A stretch of DNA of 38,159 nt from Zygnema cylindricum (Eukaryota; Streptophyta; Zygnematophyceae; Zygnematales; Zygnemataceae). Within the stretch, counting starts at the first letter, position 1, and each line of letters starts with the position of its first letter. Below are positions 10,421-20,040 of this stretch, in pieces. A program made the position numbers and the translations under genes. The stretch covers positions 149,187 to 187,345 of the forward strand of contig JBBHKE010002703.1 in the NCBI GenBank assembly GCA_037447655.1, written 5' to 3'. The notes under the pieces were generated by a model. It was not told the origin of the DNA. It did no database searches and was given only the letters and a program-made list of their open reading frames with translations.

Positions 10421-11658
10421 ATGCGTAGGGCTCGAGGATCAGAGTGGGACCATGTTAAGGCTCCGAAGGGTGGGCAGCTTGGGGACAACAAATTGTGCAT
10501 TTGCATTTACTGTAACTTCGAGTATAATAGACAAGCCACTCGGATTAGAAACCACCTTCTTGGAAATGTGAAGAGTGGAGGCATTACGACCTGCAATTTA
10601 GGTTTGAATGAGGTAAAGGCAGAGCTACGTGCTGTGGAAACAAACAAGGCTTCTCAAGGTTCTAAAAAACGTATTATATCCGTTTTAGATCAACTTATTG
10701 GAAGTGGAAGTCTTATAGGGTCTTTGGATAAGGTACAAGGAGTACAGATGAAAATAAGAAGTTGTTTTAATAAGTATAATCAGAAGGAGGTAGATGCAGC
10801 ATGGGCTAAAGCTTTTTTTGCCAATGGCTTGCCATTCACTCTATAGGATGACCCCTATTTCAAGGCAGCAGTGAACAGACTGGGGAGATAGGGGAGTCTT
10901 ATAAGTTACCGCACCGAAATGCCATGAGAACGAGACTTTTAGCTGAGACCAAAGCGGCGATCACTAATGATTTGGAGAGCTACATGGAGACATTGAAAGT
11001 CACCGGAGCCTTTGTCACATCAGACGAATGGACAGCTATTGACCAAAAACCTCTTCTTAACATTTTAGCTGTCACCCCAAAAGGTGAAATGTTTCTCATG
11101 GCCGAAGATACTAGTAGGCACTACAAGGATGTCGAATACGTTTATGGAGTGTTGAAGAAGGGAGTTCTTGCGGTGGGAGTGGAGCATGTAGTGCAAATTG
11201 TTACAGATTCTGCTCCTGTGAACAAGGCAGCTGCCTTGTTGCTCATGAGGAAGTACCAAACCCTCACGTGGACGCCATGCTTTACCCACATCTTAGACTT
11301 GATGTTGGAGGATTGGGGCAAGCTTGCTTTTATTTCAACACCTCTCCGAGAGGCAAAGGAGGTTTTGAAATTTGTCACAAACCATAACATGAGTGCAACC
11401 ATCTTCAACAACATCTCTACAGTTATGCTTTTGAATCCTGGAGAGACCTGGTTTGCTACAAATTTTATCATGCTCCAGAGGTTTTTAGAGGTGAAAGACA
11501 ACCTCGAGCGCTTAATGTTTGATGATGGCTATAAGCAGTGGATTGGCAAGGTTGCTTACAAGTCCGAGGGGGCCAAAATCAAGGTCCACATTTTGAGCTC
11601 AGAGTTTTGGACGTACAAAATCAGATTTTTATTTTTCAAGAGTTTTAGTGGTGTCTAA
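10421..11658 (+). pseudogene. Broken hAT transposase (BED finger + DUF659 + start of RNase-H-like core)
   Basis: hAT transposases excise and integrate DNA transposons in the nucleus. The first segment, 10421-10846, has a BED-type finger start (CIYC ... RIRNHLLG) and ends WAKAFFANGLPFTL followed by TAG. The family motif DDPYF resumes in frame right after this stop, a second in-frame stop follows near 10890, and a shift of frame near 10900 leads into 10924-11658. That segment carries TSDEWTAIDQKPLLN, VVQIVTDSAPVNK (catalytic-type Asp), WTPCFTHILDLMLEDWGKL and PGETWFATNFIMLQRF. It ends soon after SSEFW, so the C-terminal hATC dimerisation region is missing. Dead: two stops, one frameshift and a truncation. 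Family assignment is secure; whether it belongs to the surrounding inverted-repeat element is inferred. Confidence 0.88.
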
Positions 11659-11795
11659 TTTAATAATATTATCAAAGTTAGTGTTTTCTCCCCCCCTTCA
11701 TTAGTAACTGTCTCAGTTACTTATAACAAGAAAACATGATTTGTTTTATCTTTTAAATGCTTTTTAAATTGTTTAGCAGAAATCAAACCTTCCAC

Positions 11796-12398
11796 TCACA
11801 ACTTGGTTATGTCATTTATATGATTCCTATCCAACTTCTTCAAAGGTAATGCTTGCAAAACCTTCCAACCCTTTTTGGACTTCACTCTTAAGGTGTTAGT
11901 TTCCCAATTAATTTGAGGGTTATGTTCAGTTAACTAAGGCTTTCCCAGTATTAGCTCCTCACTACCCAAATTTATTATTTCACACACAAATTTTATTTTA
12001 TGACCCTGGATATCAACTTCTATTGTGTCAGTTTGTAAATCTAATGTGGACTTATTACCATTTGCCACTTGAACATGTAAAGGTTTTTCGCTTATGACTG
12101 TAGGAATTTTATTTTCCTCCACAAACTTATGTGAAATATAATTATGTGTAACACTTGAATCTACCATAATTGTCAATGGTTTTCCTTCCACTAAAGACTC
12201 AAATCTGATCAAACTGTGTCTGGTGTCATCGTTACTTAACTGTCCTAACATAGGTTTGTTGTTAAGAGTTTCATCAGAAAGATTGTTCAAACTATAGAAT
12301 GTAGTTAGCGTTATAATAAATTTAGCTATCTTAGCCTTTCCATTTATTAGCTTGCCCTCCAGAGTTAACTCCTTAACATATGGATCTGATTGACTCAA
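11796..12398 (-). pseudogene. Gypsy aspartic protease, active-site and stop mutations
   Basis: Retroviral-type aspartic protease domain, recognised from IMVDSSVTHNYISHKFV and EELILGKP. The catalytic triplet, normally D-S/T-G, reads D-S-S, and the codon after ILGKP, where gypsy proteases have Trp, is TAG (11934-11936). The frame resumes unbroken past this stop (LTEHNPQINWETNTL) until TGA at 11796-11798, so the TAG is probably a TGG-to-TAG change. No reverse transcriptase follows. Confidence 0.8.
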
Positions 12399-12412
12399 CT
12401 GAGGACTTACAA

Positions 12413-13766
12413 CTAGTCCTTTCCGTTTCTCACCTCCTGGGCTTCCTGCTCAGCTAAGTATAATGCAATATCTTCTTGAAGGCTTTCATTGACATCTATT
12501 GTTTTAAGAGATCCCTTATCTGTACAGTCCTTAGCGTAATGATTTGGACCTCCGCATTTAAAACAAGTGATTTTTTTTCGGTTTTGTGCACTCTTTGCTG
12601 AAATGTCCATACTCTCCACAGTAATAATAGTTAATTTTCTTCAGTTGTGCATACTCAAATGCCCTATGACCTCTTTTCTGATAGATAGTGCATGTGGGAA
12701 TGTTAAGATTGGGTTTTTGAGTATTAATACTTGGTTTAGGACTCTTAATGTATCCCCCTCTATTGTTAAATTTGTCTCCTGCATTAACACTTTGTCCACC
12801 TCTCTGATTTCCCCTGAAGATATTATGCCAAGTCCACCTCTCTGATTTCCCCTAAAGATATTATGCCAATTCACTAGACCCGCATTCAGACCCTCTTCCA
12901 CAAATTCCTCCTCACCCCACTCTGATACTTCATTCAAATTACCCTTGAGTGATCGAGTTTCCCGATTATACCCCTACTGATCCTCTAATTCCAATGACTT
13001 ATCTTGTAATTCCTTCAAATTAATAATTTCTTGATGTTTCAGCTCTGATTTGAGTATAGGATTCAGATAGTTCAAGAAATGCAACTTAACCATTTCATCT
13101 GTCAAACATATGACATGAATGCTAGATGAGTCAGATTCCACAATATAATATTTTATAGATTTTGTCTGCATACAGTTCAGCCACTTTTCCTCCATTCTGG
13201 ATTTATAAGTGACAGACAAGAAACGCGATTTGATCGCGGTCTTAAAAGCTTCCCAATCAGCATTATCAAGAATCAAATTAGACCTTCTTTGAGTATAATA
13301 CCAAATTTGAGCATCACCTTTCAGACAGCTAACAGCAAAAGAAATCATCACGATCGCAGTTTCTAGATTCCAAATAATACTCCATATGAAAAATCCAAGC
13401 ATCTAGCTCATCAATTTTCTTACCATCAAATAATGGTGCTTCATTGATAGACAATTTCAGATCCCTTATCTTCTTAGGTCTATCGTGATTATCTTCTCTA
13501 AAACTGGCATTTCTGTTACTACTCTCACCCTTTTGGTCATTAACACCATTTCTAGTGTGAACTAAATTAATTAGCTCATCCAATTTTTGATTTGAAACAT
13601 TTTCATTTTCCTTAACATCCTTCAATTCACTTTTCAACTCAGAAATTGTTTCCTCCACAGAAGCAGCAAGATTATAAAATCTTTTGACCAATTTCACACT
13701 ACGTTTTTTCAACACATTCATTGCATTTTCCATTTCATGTTTCCATGCAGAATTTGCCATTATCAC
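12413..13766 (-). pseudogene. Gypsy gag (capsid + CCHC zinc knuckle), frameshifted
   Basis: Structural protein of the retrotransposon particle. The N-terminal part (13329-13766) starts MANSAWKHEME-like and is helical and charged; the capsid core (12974-13402) contains CLKGDAQIWYYTQ and DWEAFKTAIKSRF, typical of retrotransposon gag. The two overlap in different frames, so a frameshift lies near 13330-13400. A zinc knuckle CFKCGGPNHYAKDC (C-X2-C-X4-H-X4-C) lies in 12413-12619. Between them a 38-bp direct duplication (12794-12870) shifts the frame again, and a stop lies near 12970. Not functional as read. Confidence 0.82.
12794..12870 (-). repeat. 38-bp tandem duplication inside gypsy gag
   Basis: GTCCACCTCTCTGATTTCCC starts at 12794 and again at 12832; the two 38-base copies differ by about one base (CTGAAG/CTAAAG). 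Because 38 is not a multiple of three, the duplication itself breaks the gag frame. Confidence 0.85.
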
Positions 13767-14460
13767 ACAATGAAATCGACTAAAAGAAAGATAGAATATA
13801 ATTTCCCGAAGAAATTTGGTGCAGGTTTCAAGTCTTCTGAATGCTCCAATCGAAGACTTCTCCTTAACAAATCCTTTGAAAAAATCAAAATCTGAATAAT
13901 CAATAAGACATTGAAAGTAAGTTAGTGCAAATTCAATTCCTCAATTTCCCAAACATTGATGCAAAAGGTAAAAATTTTCCCAGAAATTTTGCAACAACAA
14001 AATTGAAAAGCTCTCAAAGGTAGCAATTTAGGGTTTGAAAAGTTTTATGTCATTTCTGGACTCCTTTGCTCTTGAAGAAGTAAAGTGCTCCACTTTCCTT
14101 CTCCACTATTAGCAAATTTCCCATTTCAGATCTTTTGTTCTCTAATCCTCATATCCTCTCCCTCCATGGCTTCAAGTCTCCCTGTACACGTGAATCATTG
14201 CTAAGAAAAGTCAAGTTTGTTTGGCCTCTAGGTAACTTGAGTGAGTTTCAGCGGTGGTTACACTGCCCACCCCGCGTTAGTCTTTAGGACCTGAGCACGC
14301 CCCACATCTAACCAGCGGCCGCTGGCATTGTGATCACCCTATTTCCCTCCAATCCCCTACCACTTCACATTGTGGCTCTACCAACACAGGTTAGAGCACC
14401 GTCACCGGTCACGGCAGTCGATTTTCGAGTGAGCAAACTTCTCTTTGGTTTTTAACCAAA

Positions 14461-14472
14461 GCTCCGATACCA
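14461..14472 (-). other. Primer-binding site, initiator-Met tRNA type
   Basis: On the minus strand this reads TGGTATCGGAGC, one base from the common plant PBS TGGTATCAGAGC. It lies upstream of the minus-strand gypsy gag and marks the edge of the 5' LTR at about 14475, whose end reads CCTATTACG where CCTATTACA would give the usual CA terminus. Confidence 0.75.
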
Positions 14473-14475
14473 TAC

Positions 14476-15539
14476 GTAATAGGATCTCCTACCTCTCCGA
14501 AAATCCCATTACTTCAATCAATTTTAACCACACATTCCACACATTGGAAATACACATCCACATTGGAAAGCACTCAAATAAGGATAAACTTTAAATTAGA
14601 AGAAGCTTTTGTCCACATAACATTAGCTTGGTCTCTTGCCCTCGTGGCTCAACCTTTCTTATTAAATTATTTTCCACTACTCTCCACTCTTAAATATTCT
14701 ATCTCTTAACTACTAAAACACTACTTAGTTTGTAAAAGATATCAGTGTTAAAATGCCAATGCTCCAATTTGGTTTTAATCGCTCAAGACCAAGATCACTC
14801 AGAATTTCCACAAAGTTTTCCAAAGGAAAAGATGTCTACTCTTCTCTTAGACTTCACTATTTATCCATCATCGCCCTGGACTCGCCACGCCAGAGTAAAC
14901 GCAGTCAACGCTCTGTTGAACAGGTTTTACCTGGGCCAATCATTGATCAGCTAGGACTCACACTGACCAATGCAAAAACGTGCAAAATCTCTTATTTACT
15001 ACGTAACATTTACGTGCAAAAGTGCCCGCGAAACGAAACGCGACTTCGCAAGAACGTGCGTTGCAAATTTCGCACGCGAAACTAACTACGAAATTCTATT
15101 AAGTGAAAGTGAAGTTTCGTACTAAAAATTGTACGAAACGAACCATCGTGCGCACTAAACGACTAAATGTTTCATTAGTACTTTATGAAATGTACACGCG
15201 AAATTTTGGCTCTAATTTGACCCTCAACACGTTTCAATGATACCCACTTGTTAGTTTGACCTCGCGCTGTCACCTAAATACACCCATCGCAATTTCTTTT
15301 GAATTAAAACTCCAAATCGCGCAATTCTTTCGCGGATGTCTACCAAATTTATAACTTTATATTCCTTACCTTTAAATACCCATTTACGACCAAGTTAGAT
15401 CCACTATTACTGTTACACGCCGCATGTTTTATTGTGACATTGAAAACGTACCGCCTTCTAGCCTGTGTCGTTCCACGGTTGAAGGAGATGTGTTTCGCCT
15501 TTGCGTCTCCAGTCCATTTGATGTGAAATGGCATCGGAA
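14476..15539. other. Probable LTR remnant, then non-coding GTAC-rich DNA
   Basis: The first few hundred bases, adjoining the gypsy primer-binding site, are presumably its 5' LTR; no second copy defines the far end. From about 14990 the DNA is rich in ACGAAA/CGTACG words such as GCGAAACGAAACGCG. No convincing gene: the overlapping frames at 14745-15085 have no recognisable domain. Confidence 0.45.
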
Positions 15540-16770
15540 TTTAAAGTCCTCTGTAAAAGAAAAAATCGTACCGGTCGAAAATTGACAAAACAAAACAAAT
15601 TGTGTACTTTTTCTTCGTCGTACTGAACGATAATGGACAAAATATAGTGAATTCTGTACATTTCTTTGTCATTGGAAATCGTTTGAAATTTTTTGAGCAT
15701 TACGACACGTGCGAATATATGTTCTTATTTGTTTATCGAAAATACCTAGTTTAAAACACATTGCCGATGTGTTTTAAAGAAAAGTTTGAAGATGACATTT
15801 TTTGTCGTGGTCGTGGGTCGAAAAGCACAAAATGACAAATTTTTATACATCTTAAGTTCGAGGATGACGCAAACTATACTCTACAAATTTGCGATTCCTT
15901 CGTACGGTTGCAACTTAGGCAGTACGGCGGTAAGTTTTACAGGAAAACCACAAAAAAAAATCCCTTACTTATGTACACGGGGACATACCCTAAGGCTTGT
16001 ACGGTAATATTAAAACGCACGAAACAAATTTCGCTGTCAATGTAAGAATGTTGATTCATAGATAGTGTGGCTCAATGTCGTCGCGCGTGACGACGCGCAT
16101 TTTTTTCATTTAATTTCAATTTATATTTTTACGCCGGTTCGTTTTATTATAGAGTACAAAACTTATTTCGTTTCGTGCGTTTTAATATTTCCGTACAAGA
16201 AAAATAGTACTGCAGTTGAAAGAAGTTTCGTTTCACTTTACGACTAAGTTCAATGCAACGCTTAGATGACTAAGGGTGTGTCTTTGTGTGCCAAAGTAAG
16301 AGTTTTTTCTGTCGTTTTCATGTAAAACTTAGAGCCGTAACATGTAGGGGTTTTTTCTGTCATTTTCTTGTAAAACTTTGAGCTGTACCGCGTAAGTTTC
16401 AACTGTACAAAAAAATAGAAAAAAAAGAGAAGTACATTTTGCGTCATCATCGAGTTTAAGATGTACTACATGTTGTCGTTTTGTATTCTTCGACCCACGG
16501 CCACGCCAAAAAATGTCATCTTCAATCTTTTTTTTTTAAATACAGGGCCGATGTGTTTTAAAACAAAGTATTTTTCAAAAACAAATATGAACACGTATTC
16601 GCACGTGTAAATTGTTTTACAAAAATTTAAAACAAATTCAAGCTACGGCGAAAGGTACATTATTCATTATGTTTTGTGCGTTTAGGTCCATCAAAGTACA
16701 CAATTTGTTGTGTTTTGTCGCGTTTCGCTTGTTACGGACATTCCATTTAAGGGGTCTGAAAATTATAATG
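15540..16770. repeat. ~1.2-kb imperfect palindrome (foldback-like)
   Basis: The left half (15540-16032) is an imperfect inverted copy of the right half (16163-16770). Anchors: ACAAATTGTGTAC near 15595 against GTACACAATTTGT near 16697; GAAGATGACATTTTTTG at 15788 against its complement ending at 16527; ATTAAAACGCACGAAAC at about 16008 against its complement near 16175. The centre near 16100 carries GTCGTCGCGCGTGACGACGC, itself hairpin-forming. No coding frame in it is convincing. Confidence 0.75.
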
Positions 16771-17211
16771 CTATTTAACGAAATCCCGAGAAATCTTTGA
16801 GGGCGCCCCAGCAAGTCGCACATGCCGCCTCTCTCACGCACCCTCGCATTCTCGCGACGTTCTAAAGGCAATGTTTTACAATTTGGTGCGTCATCACATT
16901 TTGTACTCTGTCGACAGCCATAACGGGCATTGTCGTCGTATACAATCGTCACGATTTTAAGTGAGAACTTTGTTTGGTACACATAGAAACACCCGAAATC
17001 CAGGTCAGCCAGATCTACGCTAAAAAACAAAAAAAAATCTCTAAGTTTGAATTACATAGAGGGCACCCTAAATTGCAATTTTGCGGCTAAATTATTATCC
17101 AGCGTGCTCTCACCGTGGAGCTCACGTAACGACAAAAAGTGTTTGTCCGCAACACTTTTATTTACATGTGGTTGTCGCAGTTTTGTTACTGTAAATGTTC
17201 GTCGCCCGTGT
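16771..17211. other. Interior of inverted-repeat element, nothing recognisable
   Basis: Between the palindrome and the right terminal arm. The minus-strand frame at 16638-17030 overlaps the palindrome arm, has no recognisable domain and is best regarded as chance. From about 17140 the sequence is an inverted match to 9850-9935. Confidence 0.4.
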
Positions 17212-17593
17212 GAATTGCTAATTTTATTATGACGATCGACGTCCGCAAGCGCAACAAAATTGTAAGCGGTTGGAACAATATTTTGAAAGAGAAAGTTGTC
17301 CAACCGATTGACCGTCAAATATGTACTCAACGACTCTTTATTTGTACCAATGTGTACAACAAACGTACATTTTTTGATAAAATGACGTAAATGACAGTGC
17401 GCAACCAAAACATGATCAATTCCCTAATATTAACACCAAGTTGCATTACGTACAATTGGTAACAACTGGAATCAAATAAATCACTACGAAACTTTCAAAT
17501 TTCGTATTTTTCTTATCAAACAACTACACCGTCAATCGCTATTAAAGTAAAGGAATAAATAGCGTAAAAAAAAATTAGTGTTATTAACACTAA

Positions 17594-18322
17594 GGGTGAA
17601 GTTCCATTAGGACATTCTGTAATTGTACGGCCAACATTACAAAATGCTACAATTTGAACGAAGTTCCATTGCACGCAGTCTATAATCCACGAGTTAATAA
17701 TTAAGTGGTACCACGTGAGCTAAGATCGGATGTTAAAAATTGTCAATGATTTCCACACCGACCAAAAATCTTAATTTGTGTACCATGTACGTGTGCGTAC
17801 CAGGTCATCGTTCAACACAACTTTTGTACTCTTTGTATACACCTTGTCAAATACCACCTCATTTTTTTCAAGATTCATGTTTTTTCGCGTGACGAATGAG
17901 CGCTGCTTGAAATAGTGTGACGAACGGGCGTTAACAAAAATAGTGTGACCAAGTGCGTTATGACATTTCGTTTGTATTTTTTGTTGGATATTTTAATGCG
18001 TATATCGGTGCAATATGTTATGATTTCCGTTTGTTATCATTTTGACACGTATGTTAATTATCCAACGTGTCGCGGCTCAAAAAAATTTGTAATTGGTGAT
18101 GTACCTCGCGAGGTACATCACCAATTACAGGAACTTTAGAAGCGAATGCTTCGCGAAAAAATATCCAACGGTCAATGTTAACTCCCATAATTTTGGAGAA
18201 TATTGGCAAGATTCTTTGCAATGTTGTTTTCCGCATAAAAACAAAATAAGAGCTTAGAGGTAGTATGGAGAGGTCTGAATTTCTCTAAACAACGTCACTT
18301 TTCGTCAAATGGAACTTCACAC
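17594..18322. mobile_element. 729-bp MITE, TAA target site (PIF/Harbinger-like)
   Basis: Left end GGGTGAAGTTCCATT and, read inward from the right, GTGTGAAGTTCCATT: 14 of 15 bases match. Flanked by TAA on both sides (17591-17593 and 18323-18325), the target duplication preferred by PIF/Harbinger elements. The interior is non-coding, with short repeats of TAGTGTGACGAA/TAGTGTGACCAA type near 17913-17952 and a perfect 42-base palindrome at 18088-18129. Confidence 0.7.
18088..18129. repeat. Perfect 42-bp palindrome
   Basis: Every base from 18088 pairs with its partner up to 18129 around the centre CTCG/CGAG (18105-18112); pairing stops at 18087/18130. With no spacer it can extrude as a 21-bp hairpin. 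It lies inside the TAA-flanked MITE. Confidence 0.95.
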
Positions 18323-18332
18323 TAATTGGGAA

Positions 18333-18363
<31 letters not shown>

Positions 18364-18773
18364 TATACTAATTAATCACTAACTCAATTTTGGGTTTTTC
18401 GAATAATAAATGTCCGCCGTATTGATGTCTACATCAATGTACCTATCCATACAAAATCAGACAATTCGTACGCCAAAATCTCAATATTCGAGTTTGCGTC
18501 TCTTTTTCCCATTGCACATTCACATGCGTGCGCAAGTACATTAAATGACTTTTTGTACATTTGTATTTCAAAAAGTACATCCAGGTACGGAAATTTGTCC
18601 GTACACCGCACTATAAACAGTGCGGTCTACTTCTGTTATTAACGCTTATAAAAAAAAAACCCTTAAATGCGTAAAGGAAAAAATAGAGTTATGAATTGTA
18701 TTTCAAGTTTGAAAAAAAAAAGGCATCGGATTAGCGTTATTTACTCTAATAGCGATTGGCGGTGTACAGTAAC

Positions 18774-19038
18774 TGTGTGCCCATGCAACCGAAACTTTAA
18801 TATGTAGCTCCTTCTTTTAATGAAGATTCTCTAGAATATTTTTTCCAAGTGTTCCAGCTCGCGAAAAATAATAAAATAAAATCTTCTTCACAAAAAAACA
18901 GTTAGAATTGTGACGGTTGTAGATGTGTATAAAACAAGTGACGGTTGTATACGTCTAAAAATCTTGCGACGGTAGACGCCTAGTTTTTTGTGATATTGTA
19001 AATGTGTGGGTTTTGTGACATTGAGACGTTATGTTTCA
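18774..19038. repeat. Unidentified repeat, copy A, left segment
   Basis: First ~265 bases of a ~2.4-kb repeat whose second copy begins near 31440. Shared landmarks are ATGCAACC(G/A)AAACTTTA, the ACGGTTGTAGA(T/C)GTGTATAAAAC block and TTTTGTGACATTG(A/T)GACGTTATG. The segment stops at 19038, where the copia element inserted; it continues at 26832. No recognisable coding sequence. Confidence 0.85.
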
Positions 19039-19720
19039 GGCAACTCTGAGACCTCCACAGGTCCTCAGAGTAGGCAGCTCACACGAAGCCTCTAGGATAA
19101 CCCCGACCCTTTTGTGTTTCGGCAAGAATAACTACCACCCAAGCAGACAAACTCTGACCACCTTCACCCATATGAAGGCAAGACTCCCCTAAGTCGATAG
19201 CAAAAAGAATATCTGAATTTACTCCGCTGAGCAGTAAGTTAGGGAGGATCAAAGTTGACATTTTGTACAGAAACTCTCTGGGAGAGAGGGTCCTATCTAC
19301 CAATTTTTTCTAAGTCCTATCTCTCTCTAAAAACTCTATCTACTGATGTACGCCACCAACCATATTACACTGCCGTACACAAAATTACACTTGCCGGTGT
19401 ACTTTCTGTACGAATATTGTACCACATGACCTAAATGTCGACACATGTCATATCCGGATTCGGTTGCGTAATCCCTGGAGATGCCGCGATCAAATGTAAT
19501 TGTGCCACGTGTCATCCGATGTGGCGATTGTTGATATTTGAGTATTTTATAGGTCTGTATTAGGATAGAAAAAGAGCTGAGGCGGTCTGCCTCTAACTCC
19601 CCTTTCCAAGCCCCCATACTTGTTGTAGTCACTGAAGGCTGGATAGGGAGCTAGAGCCATGGCTGCCTAGGCTCTCTAGAGAAGACAGGGGGTAAATTAG
19701 GTAGACTTACCAAAAGTTAG

Positions 19721-19763
19721 TTGACGGACCCAGGAATTGATCCTGGTACCTACCGTTCGTCAA
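19721..19763. other. Conserved two-stem hairpin, copy 1 (solo LTR, 19529-20769)
   Basis: Outer stem TTGACGGAC with GTTCGTCAA (one mismatch) encloses inner stem CCAGG / CCTGG with loop AATTGAT. It is in reverse orientation to the other three copies and shares their asymmetric side loop between outer and inner stem (GGTAGGTA when reversed). Confidence 0.75.
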
Positions 19764-19933
19764 TCCTCAGTAGCCGTTAGCTCTAGCCGTTATGTCTAGA
19801 ACAGATATTACGATATATAGGGTTTGACAGATATATAAATCGTTATATGTAGATTAATCCGTTTAACGGCTAATAGATATGTAGTACATAGATACAGTTT
19901 AATTAAGTACAAAGTACGGAATGGGGGCAGAAC

Positions 19934-20040
19934 GGATACCGCGCATTTTTTTCGATAGCGAAACAAATACCGCGCATTTGTTTCGACAGCGAAACAAATA
20001 CCGCGCATTTGTTTCGATAGGGAAACAAATACCGCGCGTC
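19934..20040. repeat. 31-bp tandem repeat in the solo LTR
   Basis: CCGCGC recurs at 19939, 19970, 20001 and 20032, each within an AAACAAATACCGCGCATTTG context. AAACAAAT and ATTTGTTT are inverted, so each unit is also a small dyad. Related single motifs (GCGCGGTATTTGTTTCG) sit in the copia LTRs near 20870 and 26350, so the array is an expansion of a normal LTR motif. Confidence 0.85.

Larger units (their letters stand above)
11796..14475 (-). mobile_element. Ty3/gypsy retrotransposon remnant: PBS, gag, protease only
   Basis: On the minus strand the order is primer-binding site (14461-14472), leader (13767-14460), gag (13766 to about 12413), then protease (12398 to about 11796). Reverse transcriptase, RNase H, integrase and the second LTR are absent, so at least the 3' two thirds is lost. 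Sequence right of 14475 (through about 14900) should be the remains of its 5' LTR, but I found no partner copy that would define its far end. It interrupts the region downstream of the truncated hAT transposase, which may explain the loss of the transposase C-terminus. Confidence 0.75.
9442..17426. mobile_element. ~8-kb element with long terminal inverted repeats (hAT candidate)
   Basis: The outermost 16 bases are a perfect inverted pair: TAGGGAATTGATCATG at 9442 and its complement ending at 17426. Imperfect inverted similarity continues for about 220 bases (9442-9660 against 17212-17426); the left arm carries an extra ~9 bases near 9460. A further block matches 9850-9935 against 17140-17240. 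The TAGGG terminus fits hAT, and a hAT transposase remnant lies inside (10421-11658), but arms this long are unusual for hAT and no clean 8- or 9-bp target duplication is seen (left octamer ATTAAGAA, right ATATTAAC). A gypsy remnant and a large palindrome lie within. The whole could be one element with later insertions or a composite. Confidence 0.65.
17525..18772. mobile_element. Inverted-repeat unit ending in TACACCGYCAATCGCTATTA
   Basis: TACACCGTCAATCGCTATTA at 17525 is matched by its inverted copy, TAATAGCGATTGGCGGTGTA, near 18752-18771. Similar motifs occur singly near 7960-7995 and 36334-36352, so this looks like a dispersed non-coding family. No target duplication was recognised. It contains the TAA-flanked MITE at 17594-18322, a (TA)n run at 18341-18367 and no gene. 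Confidence 0.5.

Noticed and set aside
16638-17030. 130-codon minus-strand frame
   Set aside because: Covers one arm of the 15540-16770 palindrome and has no known motif. Weak likeness to a frame in the other arm (15458-15700) is explained by the inverted repeat.
17427-17434. 8-bp target duplication of the 9442-17426 element
   Set aside because: Left ATTAAGAA and right ATATTAAC do not match, and the 9-base alternatives also fail.
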